Origin: Anniella stebbinsi
Taxonomy: Eukaryota > Chordata > Lepidosauria > Squamata > Anniellidae
DNA: 64,000 bases
Direction of reading: 5' to 3'
Assembly: GCA_029215795.1 (NCBI GenBank)
Contig: JARDYH010000005.1
Location: 38,260,001 to 38,324,000, forward strand
A program made the position numbers and the translations under genes. Below the pieces are notes generated by a model that had not been told where the DNA came from, ran no database searches, and was given only the letters and a program-made list of their open reading frames with translations. This document shows positions 10,739 to 22,950 of the stretch, in pieces (position 1 is the first letter of the stretch; each line of letters begins with the position of its first letter).

Positions 10739-13700
10739 TATGATTCTGTGGAATGGCTTCGCTGAGTATGTTAGTCCTGGTCATTCCTTTTAATCTCACA
10801 GTATATTGGAAGTGTCTAGATACAAACTTCTATCTTCACCCTTGCTTACGTTATCTGAGATCCAGCTTTTATTTGACTAAGTAAAATAATTTGTCTGCCT
10901 ATCCTTGATACGCTTGCTAGAGAATAATTAATGTGTGACTAATAATTAAAAATGGCTTTGATCACATGTGAATATAAGATAGAAAATGAGGACATGATAC
11001 TGTAACTGAGTAGTTAGTGCTTACTATTGTTAGTTAAAATTTTGTAACACTTAATTGAGACCTTACGCATATTTAATGTGAATATTTCGGCTTAAAGAAA
11101 TCGCCACCCTGATTCACTGTAAATGCATTAGAGTCAGCTGGCTGTGTGGGTAGGACATGAGTCTCAAATGCATGGAACCTGCAGCTGAGAAATTAACAGG
11201 TTTGAAGAATAGCTAAGAAAATCACTGGGCCATAGATAGCCCTTCAAACATTTTCTATATAACCTTTGTCAAATATTTCCTGCTTGTGAAAATGTAAATT
11301 GTTTAGGGGTTTCTAAGTGATTGGCTGTGCATTTTAAGTAAAGGATAATTACCTTGTAGGAACACTAATTGAAATATCTGAACACTGTTACTTTCTTATC
11401 AGTGTGTTTGGTATATAACCTTCATTGGTAGTATCTGTGCAAATGCCCTGATTTCCTACCAGTTCCAAAGGAGAAAAGTAAAAGGATTAATTAGGTTTAT
11501 TACATTTGGCATGTAATGTGCTATCTTCTTTTACAAGCTCTAATATCAACCGTTAGTATGAAAAAGCTTCAGATGCTGTATGGCCCTCAATCAAATTACT
11601 AGTCTATTTTTATAGCTGTTTTGTGTAGAGTGCACCCTGCTGAAATCATTCAAATGTTCTATTGTAGTTTGAAACTGTGCCCCCTTTGTATCTATTTGTT
11701 TGATTATGGATTACAGCAAGGGGGTGGGGTGTAAGGTGGATCAAAGTAAAGTAGTGTTCATTTAACACTCTTGGCCACTTTACAAGAGTGGCACGAACTA
11801 GAAGCTTCAGTTAATTGACTTGCATAAAGAAGACCAGAAATGGCAGTTCTTGGGATGTTTTGAAGAGGCAAGCCCCTGAATGGTATGCCTGGAACTATTT
11901 GTAAATGGTCAACAGCTTGCACCTAGGCGGTGATCCCATCTCTGCCCACTGTGTCTATGGAATTTTATAGTCAGAAAGCCACACCACGCAAGTTGAAGCT
12001 TTTGCCACTTTTTAAAGGTCCTCTGTATGGAGTGCTTCCATTTTTGACAAGCTCCTCCAATATTATATTGTCTGATGACAAAAGAGGAATGTGGGTGTGA
12101 CTTGGCAAGGAGACATAGAGCTTGCTCAGCTATCACAGTGTAGGTAAAACACTCCCTAGATTGCATTTTCTCTAGCTACTGACCACCTTTTGTCACCAGT
12201 TGTGCTCAGTATCTTTGAGAGCTGGCAAACAGTTAATAGTGCATAGGGTTGCAGCTGATATGCAATTACTTTATATTCCGATAGCTATGCATCTGAGACT
12301 GACTTGTGCACCAGATCACATGTCAATATAATGCGTATTTGTGATCATGCCAGTGACAAACAGCTTTTTTATTGTTCTGGTGGTGTATTTTTAATGTGAC
12401 GTATTTTTCTGTGCACAGTGGAAGCAAAAGTCACTATCATATGCACAGACAATGAAAGCACAGTGTGTGTGTGTATTTAAGTTATTGCCTGCTAACTAAC
12501 TTTTAACCGGGACCATATTTTGAATTGTTGAAGGGCTGAAGGGCCTACAGCATTAGCCCTGGCACTCCCTCACTCTTGCGTGGACCAAAATGCAGGCAAA
12601 GGGTTCTCCCAGGGTGAAAAGCATCAGAGGCTTTGGCAGGGTGCCGCCGTTATGCAGTTTAGTTTCTTTCTTCATGAATTAGGCAATGAGCTCTTTACTC
12701 CTCCCCTTTCCCCTGTGCAAATAGCAGGAGAGTTTTTCTTTTTTTATATACACCTCATCTTCTGCATCCGGTTTGTCTGAACTACTTGAGGGATGAGCTC
12801 TGCCAGAGCCTTATCTGCTGTTCACACAGAGGTGTGAAGGAGATTTAAGAACTTTGATCGTGTTTGCGTTCATGTAGAGAAGACGCATCTACAGTGCACA
12901 ATAAAAGTAGTGCTGGGTAGAAAGTTCTCAGAAGAGAACCTTTGGCTGAAACGGCGGGGAGTGGGGGGTTGATGGCAAAATAAGGATGAAACTGCCTTTC
13001 CGTTTCTTTCTTTCGGGGATGGGGGTAGGAAGCAACTCTCTTTGGTGCTCTTGTGGCTTCCCTTCAGCTGGCAAATGTGATTATTATTTTCCAGCAATAC
13101 CCTGGAACAAAGATATATAGTGATGTAGCGTCATTCCAAGTGGCATTCTGTGGGGAGGGTGGAGAAATGATGTTCCCCTCTCCAATGGTGACTAGTATAT
13201 CACAACATTGTGTTCCTCTGGGGCATTATTGAAAAATATCAATTCTGTCCACTAGCCTGAAGAGCTGGGATGACTGCTGGTGAATTTTGCCGCTCTCCCC
13301 TGGTTTGAATGTGTTCCCACCCCTGAAAGCAGCTGAAATGCCCTAACCTCCAAAGGGATCTATGAAAGTCAGAGGATTTTTTACTCAGCCATATAATTGG
13401 CGGGGGAGGGAAAAGTATCATAGCTTACCTCAGTAAATCTGGCAATTGAGGATTACATTTATGTTGTATTTTTTTTAAAAAAATTCCCCACTGGAACCCT
13501 TGGGAGGGCATGACAGAAATGCAACTAGATGAATATTTCCGTTGACTTAAGTCCCATGGGGCTTCTTTAGTATTTATTTTCAAAACAAGCCATAACTTTT
13601 GTTAAGCTACTTTTTCCAATATTATGGGCTATTCTCTGTGTTCTGCCAAGAGTTCAGTTTTGAAGATATTTTTCTTATTCCTGAGAGTGCTCTCTTTCTG

Positions 13701-15579
13701 ATTTTCTGCTGTTGCAAAATATCTTTAAATAATGTGAATATGCAGTTCATTTTGAAAACCTTGATTGGATGGACTGTAATGATTTTGGATAATTGCTTAT
13801 TGCTGTTGTGAGTCAATCACAATTATTTATACTCCAGTGAAATTTTTACACTAAAAAGGGCCATGTCATGGTGTTTTCTAAAATGACGATCTGTACCTGT
13901 CTTCAGAAATATTTGAAATCTCTCTCCAGCTGATAGGGCGCTGACAGTGGTGTCCAGCTTTCTCATCCAAAGAAATGATCAAGTATTTTGGAAAAGGTCA
14001 CAAGGTCAGTCAGGATCAATATTGATTCTCTTAGGCTCAGGCGGAGCTAGTCAAGCTTCACTCTAAATTTCACATAGATTGGAAAGAGTAAGCAGGCAGT
14101 AAAGCAGCCAGATTGCTCCATTTTTTTTTGTCTCTGCACAGCCAGGAACAGACTGCAGTGCCAATGAGAAGCTGTGGCAAGCGAGGGCATCAGGCAGGGT
14201 GGACATATGCAAAATGTAGGGCTTGCGAGTGCAAAAGTAAAGATGCTTCTTCTAAAGACCTGTGAATATTCATCGCATCGTTTTTTTTTATTAAGAAAAG
14301 AGTAACAGAATATGTTTCCCTCCAAACATCATATTAGGACCATACAAAATGGGAAATACAGAAGGCTGAAAATATGTCCTGGTATATCTTGATTGATAGC
14401 AGGGCATAGCAGGAGAACTAGACAGACTGCAGGGTACTTTAATATTATCTTTTTTTCCTTTTTGTTATCTGTTTATTTTGTGGGGGAGGGAAGGGTGTAT
14501 ACCAAATCATAATATATTATATTACACTACGTTATAATGTTTGTGGTTGTTGAATATATGAAAATCTTTAATAAAAACATTATTTTAAAAAATCATTTAT
14601 ATAGCATACTAGAGTGTTCAATACACTTCATCAAGAAGTATTTATAAGTACTAAATTCGTGGTTTACTGCTCTGTTTTGTTGTTGTATTTTAAATCCTTG
14701 TGTGCTTCCCTGGATATATATTGATACAGAAGGGAGGGTATTAATTGCAGAAAAAATATGAAAGAGAGGCCAGTATCAATGTCCTCATATTGTTCATAGG
14801 GGGCTGAGGCTGAGAGAGAGTGGTAACACCACTGAGATCAGTGAGACTTAATCCCAAGTATAGAATTTTCAGGACTCCCGTGATGGTTGTTTGCTGCACA
14901 GAATTGCTGGGGCAGCCCAAGAGGGCACCCAGGCTGCTTTCTGAAAGGGTGAAAGTAAACAGCATCAAATCATGTGAAGAATGTTTTAAACTGAAGTAAT
15001 TCTTCATGCGAACATGTCCCAGGTGGTGGATTATACCGAGGGCTCTCATTGTTTCCATGAACTGGAAAAATATATACGGGACTGCTTACTTCAGTGGCTT
15101 TGTGTTTCACCTGATCTGGTTTTATATTTATAAAATAAAGTTTTTGAATGCATAAAAAAAACTCATCACTGCAATATGTTGCAGGAGAGCATGATCACGG
15201 GCTGCTTCCCAAATGATAAACTTTCATTTTGCTTCCACTCTACATGTGTTCTCTTTTGCATGTTTATTTTTGGCGTGTTGCTGAGCCATTTATCCAGCCA
15301 TGAAATGATTCTTTCACAGCTTCTTGTGTGTCAAGAAGAGGTGATGTTTATATTATACTAAGTGAGGTAGATGCTTTTGTTGTTTGTGCCTCTTTATCTT
15401 CACCCGACAACTCTTTCCATTCCCAGTACTCTCTGTGACTCCTGAGGAATGACATTATTCATTTCCTTAAACATTCATTTTTGCAAGACACCAGCACAGT
15501 GTGCAAATATGATTAAAATAAAACACAGTACAATAAACCACATCGTGATAAATAATAATTACCTTTTTTCCCCTTGCTT

Positions 15580-15612
15580 GCTGCTGCTGCTGTTGTTGTT
15601 GTTGTTGTTTTC
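15580..15612. repeat. (CTG)n(TTG)n microsatellite
   Basis: Four CTG units run into about seven TTG units. Confidence 0.85.
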
Positions 15613-16124
15613 CCTTGTGTTTAAGCCATTTTGTTTTGTTTTCTGTTATACTTAATATGTTTGAAAGACTCCAAAGCCTGATATCCCAGTTTGGAGGGTT
15701 TGATCAGCTTCTTCCTCCAACTCTTGGTTGAAGTGTTCTTGATGGGGTCTCAGAGAGAGAGGGGTCAACCATTGTTTGTCTTCTAGAAACAGCAGCTGCA
15801 GATTGTTCCAGGAGTTCTATCTCCTCCCCACCCCCTGATTTGTAACTTGTACTTTCCTGGTGGTGGCCTGCACCAAAATTGAGAACTGAGAGTCTAATGC
15901 AGGCATGTACAGCTTGCCATCTATTATGGCCTGCAGGATGCTTGTGATTTCTAGGGGAAAAAAACACTACGGTTTATCATGCCCCCATTAGCTGCCATAC
16001 ATAGCTATGCTTGGTGGGTTGCAAGTTGTTGCAAGTTGTGCAGAGGTGCCCCTGTAATTTTCTAACAACCTTGTACAAATGTAGCTTGCATTAGATAATT
16101 AGAAGGTAGCTTAGATACAGAGTT

Positions 16125-16385
16125 GTCTAGGTAGTGGGTTGCATCCAGTAGTGCAACCAGTTTTTCTCCCCCACAGTCTCTTGTACACTCCAAAAAGCCT
16201 CTCCAGAGTCTGAGCAGCTGGGCTGAACAGTAGGGCTGTGTTGTATGGGATGGCAGTGGTGGGGTGGGGAATCGCTCAAAATCAGGAGTTGGATCTTGAG
16301 CCGCAACTCTTTTAGGGGGATTGTGCAAATGGGGCATTTATCTAATTGGCGAGTGGTTCATTTTAAGGGGTACATGCTCCTTGCT
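16125..16385. repeat. Diverged interspersed repeat, family unassigned
   Basis: GC-rich block with 'gtctcttgtacactccaaaaagcctctccagagtctgagcagctggg' and a decayed inverted layout. It resembles in style the blocks at 31380, 33740, 36085, 39735, 45925 and 61105, which share 'ggagctgcag / ctgcagtctcc' words flanking 'cacctccc'. I cannot name the family. Confidence 0.35.
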
Positions 16386-17709
16386 GTGTACGAGTTCTAA
16401 CCAGAATCTAAAAATGTGTTCACAGGTTTACTAGTAATGCATTATCGTGAATGACCAAAATGAAATTAAGACCCTTTATATTTGCACATTTTCTTCCCCT
16501 TTTCTCTGTGTGTGTGTCAACACTACTTGACTAAAATTCAGTATTATCTAAAGCTTTATTATGTACCCTGGAGTGCTCTGTGAGAATAGAAGTGGGGAAA
16601 AAAAATCTTGTCCCACAATACATACCCACTGCATTTCCTTAGGGTGTGAAATTTGGTTTCTTCTTTGGACAGCTGAAACAACAAGACTTGTGCTTGCTGT
16701 GCAGCGGGTGACAAAAATAAAATGTGTGCTTTTTTGGCTACCTTTTACAAAGTGCCAACGTGAAAAGTGGAAGAGCCCTTGAAAGTTGCTGAGCTTAATT
16801 TCCAAGATATTTTTAACATGACACATAGCTGTACAGTGACCATAATGGTCCTTGAGAATAAATTTAGTCCTAAACTGCTATATCTATATATGGTTGCTCT
16901 TTGCAGCATAAGTCTTCCACAGTCTACCTCCTTATCCTTGGCATCTAGACAGCAGGGTCTCTAACATACCCCCACCCTGTGTTGGGAACAAACACTTCAA
17001 AGAGTAAAGAGCTTTAGAACAGTGGTCAAAAGAGGATTTTGTCTTTTGAGGATTTGTATGTGTTCTGCCATACAAAACACTGAGCAGATGTGAATGCTTT
17101 GCTTTTGGTTCAGTAGTGTGGTGACATATGGTATTTAAAATGTGAATCCTTCAGAAGATGAACTGCCAGTCTCATTGTTTCAGCTGTGGTTTTTCCAAGG
17201 ATTTTTCCAATTTAATATGGAAAAACTAGTGTTGCTTTCATCGCTCTGTCAGAACCCTTCTAGGGCACAATTTGAATGAACCAAAGTTTGCTGGCTGTGG
17301 AAGTTGTGATTTCTCTCCCCCACAAAAAAACTTTTCTTATAAACTGTTGTTAAGTCAAGGAGATAATTTGGCAGCTATGAATTAATAGTGAGTAGTCATG
17401 TTAATGCCTTTGAATTGTAGATCTGTAAAATGTTGTTGTTAAAGTTTTATGTGAGAAAGTTTTGTGAATTTCTTCTAATGGTTTTCAGAAAACCTTTTAT
17501 TACTCTTTAGATATTCATTCCCAAGCCTATTTTTATAGAGCAAAGTATTTGGTCCCTTATTCAATGTCCAAAAAATTCACCAAGAGTTTAGGTACTGATT
17601 TCAGTTCTTTTTGGGTTGTAAACATTGTTCTAAGATGCATTTTCATTGCCTTTCTCGGGAAATGGCCAGGTGCTTTTTCAAAATTGGCCATGAAATGAGG
17701 TCTCAGAAT

Positions 17710-18053
17710 CTTTATTGTGAGGTAATTTGATCATTATGCAACAAGGAGTGTTTTGACATACAAAGTGAGCATCCAACATTCCAGATAAATGAAATGTTTG
17801 TAGAATGAGAGCAGCTTTTAATAGGGCATTGCATGACAAGGACTCGCAGGGAGTTCCAAATCCTGGGAGCAGTCACCAAGAAGGCCCTCTCTTGTATCAC
17901 CACCAAATGAGCCTCTGAAGGTGGTGATACCGAGAGATGGGCCTCTCCAGTCATGGTTTTATGGGAGAAGGTGGCCTTTCACGTAGTCCAGTCCCAACCT
18001 ATATAGGGCTTTATAGGTTATAATTAGCACTTTGAATTGTGCCCGCCAATAGA
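17710..18053 (-). mobile_element. L2-like LINE, minus strand, 3' segment of a split copy
   Basis: The minus-strand translation carries WRAQFKVLIITYKALYRLG and, after a frame change, ERAFLVTAPRIWNSL, both characteristic of the L2 C-terminus. In minus-strand order it continues the sequence at 19067-19190, so one LINE copy appears split by the insert between them. Confidence 0.75.
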
Positions 18054-18123
18054 CTGGTGTAGGGATTGGGCCCAGCACCTCTGCAGAACCATTCCAAGAA
18101 GATGTGGGAACTGATTTAGAGTC

Positions 18124-18481
18124 AGGCTGCCTCTACAAGAGAGGTTTAATGCGCTTTGAAGGTTCATTAAATTTTTTACCTCTACAAGAACGGAGCGCAA
18201 ATCGGGCGTAGAGGCGCGTTATCTCTCCGATAATGCGCATTTTCGAATGCGCGTTAAATTGCGAGTTTTATTTTGCTCCGGCCGTTAAAGCGCATTTTCC
18301 CCGTGTGAACAAGTGCTTATGTGCATTAACTTCTTCTAAAGCGCTTTTTGGACATCTATTAATGCGTTTCGCCGCCTCTCGCCGCCTCCCGTGCAGAGGG
18401 ATTAGGAGTAGATGCGCGTCTGCGATAATGCGCATAATCGCCGAACCGGGCGCAAAAGCGAATCCTTGTAGAGGGAGCCTC
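18124..18481. repeat. Inverted repeat pair bounding a CpG-rich core
   Basis: AGGCTGCCTCTACAAG at 18124-18139 and the complement of AGGCTCCCTCTACAAG at 18466-18481 match at 15 of 16 positions. A further CCTCTACAAG with a 'gcgcaaatcggg' context sits at 18178. These may be the ends of a 358-bp foldback element or sub-terminal repeats of a larger one. No matching target duplication is seen at these exact points. Confidence 0.6.
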
Positions 18482-18557
18482 AGACAGAGAGAAGGGGGAA
18501 GGGGTTGTCGAGCCACCAACATTTTAGGAGATCGGTGAGAATAACATTAACAGAAAG

Positions 18558-18848
18558 GTGTTTGTCCAGATTCAGACTAACCGTTTGGATGATAACCAGC
18601 CAGGGCCCTCACCACCCATGGAAATGCAAGATCTTAGTGAGGAGGAGTTAGGAATAAGGGATCCAAGAATTAGACGTTGGGTCAGGAGGGAGGAGCAACG
18701 CTGGGTCGTGAGGCATTCGAAAAGGCTGGCAGCCCAGGAAGTCTTTTTGAGAAGATCCACCCTGAGGGCGGCATTTAGAGAGACATCAGGTTGTGAAGAG
18801 GCGGCCAGCAGCTTCATTACAGCTTTCTATCATATTAACCAAAGATAA
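18558..18848 (+). CDS. Unrecognised 96-residue ORF in the CpG-rich insert
   Basis: The frame runs from ATG 18558 to TAA 18848, directly after the CpG-rich inverted-repeat core. The product is rich in Arg and Glu. A Pro-rich start (PGPSPP) is followed by LSEEELGIRDPRIRRWVRR, then helix-forming sequence ending EEAASSFITAFYHINQR. There are no Cys/His clusters, no signal peptide and no membrane segment. The basic, charged N-terminus would suit a DNA-binding accessory or truncated transposase of a DNA transposon, but that is inference from context only. No family signature is recognisable. It could equally be a chance frame in GC-rich DNA. Upstream, a frame of similar length at 18233-18538 looks non-biological. 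Confidence 0.35.
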   Translation: MFVQIQTNRLDDNQPGPSPPMEMQDLSEEELGIRDPRIRRWVRREEQRWVVRHSKRLAAQEVFLRRSTLRAAFRETSGCEEAASSFITAFYHINQR

Positions 18849-19066
18849 GCACCTGTAGTTTAACTAGTATTTATTATGCAAAGCTGACTGGAGAACCTAA
18901 CTCCACATTCCTGTTTGTGGATGCTGACTGTAACCTGAGGCACTGTTGATTTGGCTGTGGCTTGCATAACAAAAGTAATTGATTGGTAGTCCCACAGTGA
19001 AGATGGATTTACAAAGAGACCAGAAGCTTGGCACTTGATAATCAATAGCTTAGTGAAACTAGTGTA

Positions 19067-19190
19067 AAAAGGGAGTCATGTGCTCCCCGGCCAATGGGCT
19101 AAAGTTTCTTTACCATTTTCAAAGGCAGTCCCATGTAGAGCATGTTCCAGTAGTCCTAATGCATATGAGAAGAGGGCAGAGACAGCATAT
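19067..19190 (-). mobile_element. L2-like LINE, minus strand, 5'-ward segment of the split copy
   Basis: 'gggagtcatgtgctcc' and 'ttttcaaaggcagtcccatgtagagcatgttccagtagtc' match the order of words in the L2-like copy at 9855-9980. This is the continuation of the copy interrupted at 18053. The end toward 19190 is approximate. Confidence 0.6.
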
Positions 19191-20202
19191 GATCTTGTGA
19201 ATATGATTGAGATTGGGAGTATTAAGGCTGAGTGTGCCCTCTATCAATTCCATAGAAGTCACGGTGTTGTTTCCAATCCATGTGGGATTGAGGTGGAATG
19301 CATGTAAAAATTAGTGCATTTTTCATTAAAGTAGATTGTAGAATGCCAATATAAAGGGGGATTTCTACTAAAAATAGAAATAGATAAGGCACAGAGCTTA
19401 ATGGGTAGATTTATGAAATTAAACCTTTAATTGCCCATTTGGAGGCAATTTTAATAGATGAGGGCTGAAATCAAGGGCACACATTTTTTTTAATTTACCT
19501 GTTTGGTCCTGCTGTATTACTGTAATAGAGAATGAATGGAAATATTAAAAATTCTCTTTTCTTCTAACAGTGCCTGAAGGCTTTTGCTTATTAAATTGTA
19601 AGTAGCACCCATGTGCTTCAGTATATCACAAAAACACCTTTGTTAAAATGTTGGTAAAATCAGCATTTATCCCAAGTCAGAGCAACTAAAGTTTTAAAAT
19701 TGGTGTACAGCCCTAAAAATGTGCTTTTGCAATATAACTTCCTTATGGATTATACTTACCGATGATAACATAGGAGAACAATGAATTGTTTGTTAGAAGG
19801 GAGGAAGTTAACAGCTGATGCAAATAAAGTTGTTGTTTTTATTTATGTGTGTCAAAATTAGTTATTATATTAGAAATTGGCTTTCACCCAACTAAATAGT
19901 TTTACATTCTTGACGCAAAAGTGATAATATACAAGAAAAGTGTGAAACTTTTCTACTTTGTTGACATTGGTTAATATCCAGTAATTTCCAATCTAGTGTG
20001 AGAGCACTAATCCATGTACTGAGATTGGGAGCCTGTTGGTATTGCAGTCTTACACTGGTTCAGAAGCTCTGTCCTGCTGCAGCCCAAATCCCTCCCCCCC
20101 CCCCCCCATTTTCTATCTTTGTGGGCATCCTGTCTTAAACTCCATGGAAAGGAGGATGTTACTGAAAATTAATGCTCAAAGTAAGAGACCCTCAGCTCTC
20201 CT

Positions 20203-20357
20203 TAGAAACATAGGAAGCTGCCTTATACTGCGTCAGACCATTGGTCCATCTAGCCCAGTATTACCAACACTAGGATTCCTTCCTAGTTCTACCTGCAGAT
20301 GCTGGGGATCAAACCTGGAACTTCTGCCTGCAAAGCAGATGCTTTCACCACAAGTGA
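20203..20357 (-). mobile_element. tRNA-derived SINE (squamate type), minus strand
   Basis: Read on the minus strand, it starts with a tRNA-like part: 'agcatctgctttgcaggcagaagttcc' followed by a B-box-like GGTTTGATCCC. It then has the body 'gggctagatggaccaatggtctgac' and 'aaggcagcttcctatgtttct'. This is the widespread Sauria-type SINE layout with a tRNA-Ala-like head. The tRNA head has lost its A-box start. Confidence 0.75.
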
Positions 20358-20871
20358 AAGACTGGAATAGAAACTCCTGGATAAGTTGGAAGTCAGTCAC
20401 AAAATTGTCAGTTATTTAAAGTGCAAAATTAATTTCAAACATAATTAATATCAAAGTTATACAAGGAAAATCAAATTCACAATATAAGAATCTGTTGGGA
20501 ATGGTTTAGGTCAAAATTAAAAGGTAAATGACCAGTTAACTCTGGATGACCCTTTCAATTAAATTAGAGTAAATGATAGAATGTCTTGGTGAAGTAATAT
20601 TGATACTTGTAGTGAGGGGGGATATGAGTGAAGTCTACCTTATCCCAGAGATTAGATGGCAGTACAAATGCGTAATGCAAGTAGACAACTTAAGGAAAAA
20701 GGACAAACGTTCAACATGTGGCAGTGGCCCGAGCAGAATATAAGAATGGGATGGATAAGGGCCAGGTGGGAGCACTTACAATTGTAGGTGTGTTTCGAAC
20801 CATTTTCGTGTTACAGCTAACCTGCATTTGAAACCCCTCCTGATTCATATTAGGATTTCTGTCGCTGGGTC

Positions 20872-21081
20872 ATGGCAGACAGAAGACCAGAGAAGTCATG
20901 TGAACAAGCATGTGAATCACTCAGACAGCAGGATTATGAAGTGGCGCTGAAGCACTGTACGGAGGCTCTTTTTTCCCTCAGCCAATACCCTCCCACTCAC
21001 TTTCCAGACGCTTGTCAGGCTGAAATCGACCGCATCAAAATTGAGAGCCTTCTCTATAGAATCGCTTCTTCTTTGCAACTC
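20872..21081 (+). CDS. HELZ: HELZ coding exon 1 (start codon, residues 1-70)
   Basis: First coding exon of HELZ, a UPF1-like superfamily 1 RNA helicase of the cytoplasm that, from published work, binds RNA and associates with the CCR4-NOT machinery. The protein begins [20 protein letters not shown] and continues through [16 protein letters not shown] to [16 protein letters not shown], a close match to the vertebrate HELZ N-terminus. Paired helices with the [17 protein letters not shown] pattern look like a TPR-type repeat, continued in the next two exons. The donor GTGAGT follows 21081 after a complete codon. The acceptor is TTACAG ending at 20816, or TATTAG ending at 20853; either leaves the ATG at 20872 as the first HELZ codon. 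The region before the ATG is 5' UTR. Confidence 0.95.
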
Positions 21082-22913
21082 GTGAGTGTGATGTTTACAG
21101 TAGAATCAAGTGAAAATAATTAAATGTTATTGTATGAGTAAAAATGGAAAACTAATGCCTTTCTTGATATCATGCTGCTGTGCTACTCTCAGCAAGCAGA
21201 TCTTTGTGATTCATGTACTTGGCTATATGATTGAGGTGGATGCTATACTTGTTTCCCGTGTTCTTAGCTTTCATGGGAAATGGGCATGTATTGTCCAGTG
21301 CTGTCTGCTTTGGGGCATAAATTCTGATATTCTGATTTTTGCCTTATTGAAATAGTGGCTGTGAGTTCAACATAAAATGTTGGCAAAGAGGGAAATGAAT
21401 TAATTTTCATTGCTACTGGTGTAGTGATTCCTTAAGTGGAGAGGATAGGGTTAAGCATCAGTGTGGGTGTGCTGGTAAATATCAGGTGGAGGTATTAAGA
21501 GTTTGTGTGCTGAGTATTTGGTACAAATTAATTTCAAGCCTGCCTGCTTAAAACAGCTTTCAAGATTTGGTCTAAATACAGTTTAGATATGAACTACTAA
21601 TGCAGGGAAAACTTTGAAATATCCAGTAGTTATTCAATAAATTACAGCAAAATTGGAAATATACAGTTTAGAGATTATAAAATCATAGGGGGCTTATTTT
21701 GGCCTACAACTCCCATTAGCCTGCCAGATGTTTTGGCCTACAACTTCCATCAGCTCTAGCTAGCATAGCTAATGCTGGGATCATGGGAGTTGAAGGCCAA
21801 ACCATCTGGATGGACACAGGTTGGCCACCCCTGCCCTAGAAATAATTCTTAAAGTGAGAACCATTTTATAAGAGTTTAAGAAAGGGATCACAGACACCAA
21901 TTGGAACAATGTTTTGCAAAATACTTTTCTCAGTGAGAATGGTGATGTTAAATTCTTCTTAACTGTTTGCAAAGATAGTTTAATAATAGTTTTTGTTGAA
22001 AAATACCTATAGAATATCCAAAATTCTGTAGGTATTATGTATCAATTTTAAAGCCAGAATTCTGGCTTTACTAGCGTCAGTGGTAAGACTTACACTGACT
22101 TCAGTTGATCTAAATTTTAAACTATTTGTATAGGTTTTTGCAATATCATAGTAGTGTAAAATGAAGTAGTTTGCACAGTGGGTCAGTAGCAGTGTAAATT
22201 GTAAACAAGACTGTGCGACAAGTACTATTTTAAAATTTTTGGGTATTGTAGACCTTACATATGCCCTTTATGTCTAATGTGAATTCTGTTGTTTTAAATG
22301 AGCAAAAAGAAGGTTTCTATTTTTATTTAAGATCTAGACAAGTGGAACCTGCAACAAAATGTTGCAGTGTGGCATGCTCCTGTTCACTGTTCCAGTTAGT
22401 CAGTCATGCCCTCCTCCATGATATTGCATTCCATTCCCCCACTTTCTGCCCCCCCCCCCCCCCCGCAGTCAGTATTTCATGGCCACTAAGCATGGTTAGT
22501 CCTCACTGAGTTGTTTTTGGGGTCCCTCATTAATGTTTTTTCCTCTAAACATCTTTTGTGCTTCTGCAAACCTTTGGGTTGACCGGAGCATGCTAATATC
22601 GTCCTCTTGTGCATGGATGGTGCCATTTTGGCTACTTAAGGATCTTCACTGGTATAACGCATTCACTAGTCTATAGGATTTGAACCACAGTTTGAAGGAC
22701 CAGCTGTGATCCTGTGCACATTCAGGTGTGTGTGAATTACATTGAAATCAGCGAGGCCTCCATACACATGACTTTGTTTAAGATTGCAGCCAGAAAGCTG
22801 CTGAATAAACAACATTTCTTCTTAGAATGATTTCTGTTTAAGCAGTTAAACAGCAGAGATTTACTTATTATGGCTGTTGTGTCTAACCATCATTTGTTTT
22901 TTTCTTGTTGCAG
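21082..22913 (+). other. HELZ: HELZ intron after coding exon 1
   Basis: A 1.8-kb GT-AG intron (GTGAGT...TTGCAG). It holds a nested hAT-like foldback at 21683-21832 and a run of 14 C at about 22450-22464. The rest shows nothing I can assign. Confidence 0.9.
21683..21832. mobile_element. hAT-like palindromic element, rearranged
   Basis: 'ttttggcctacaactcccat' occurs twice in direct orientation, and its complement 'atgggagttgaaggccaaa' follows. It ends in GGCCACCCCTG. Same family as 6779 and 35662, with a partial internal duplication on the left arm. Confidence 0.55.
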
Positions 22914-22950
22914 AAAAACTATGGGAAGGCAGATGAGGACTGTAGGCATG
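22914..22950 (+). CDS. HELZ: HELZ coding exon 2, 37-nt micro-exon (residues 71-83)
   Basis: Bounded by TTGCAG at 22913 and GTACGT at 22951. It encodes KNYGKADEDCRH plus the first base of the next codon (phase 0 in, phase 1 out). The peptide continues the TPR-like repeat and matches the HELZ order immediately after the SLQL of the previous exon. A poly-C tract (22961-22970) starts only ten bases past the donor. Confidence 0.93.

Larger units (their letters stand above)
18054..19066. mobile_element. CpG-rich insert of unknown family within an L2-like LINE
   Basis: The two flanks (to 18053, and from 19067) align to adjacent parts of an L2-like LINE when compared with the copy at 9660-10330, where only about a dozen bases separate the equivalent points. 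About 1 kb has therefore been inserted. The flanking 8-mers CTGGTGTA (18054-18061) and CTAGTGTA (19059-19066) match at seven of eight positions and could be a target duplication. The segment 18180-18540 is strikingly CpG-rich, with recurring TAATGCGC/GATGCGCG words, implying recent arrival or little methylation decay. It holds inverted repeats (18124/18466) and an ORF at 18558. I do not recognise the family. Confidence 0.6.
218..20816 (+). other. HELZ: HELZ intron 1 (about 20.6 kb)
   Basis: Long first intron between the CpG-island donor and the acceptor before the start-codon exon. CpG-rich sequence continues to about 900. Beyond that it is AT-rich intron with the mobile elements listed separately: LINE 3' ends, two hAT-like elements, an L2-like reverse-transcriptase fragment, a nested CpG-rich insert and a tRNA-derived SINE. 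In 910-2630, 10740-15580 and 19200-20190 I see nothing beyond short homopolymers and unassignable sequence. All open frames here are short and lack family resemblance, apart from the one at 18558. Confidence 0.6.
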
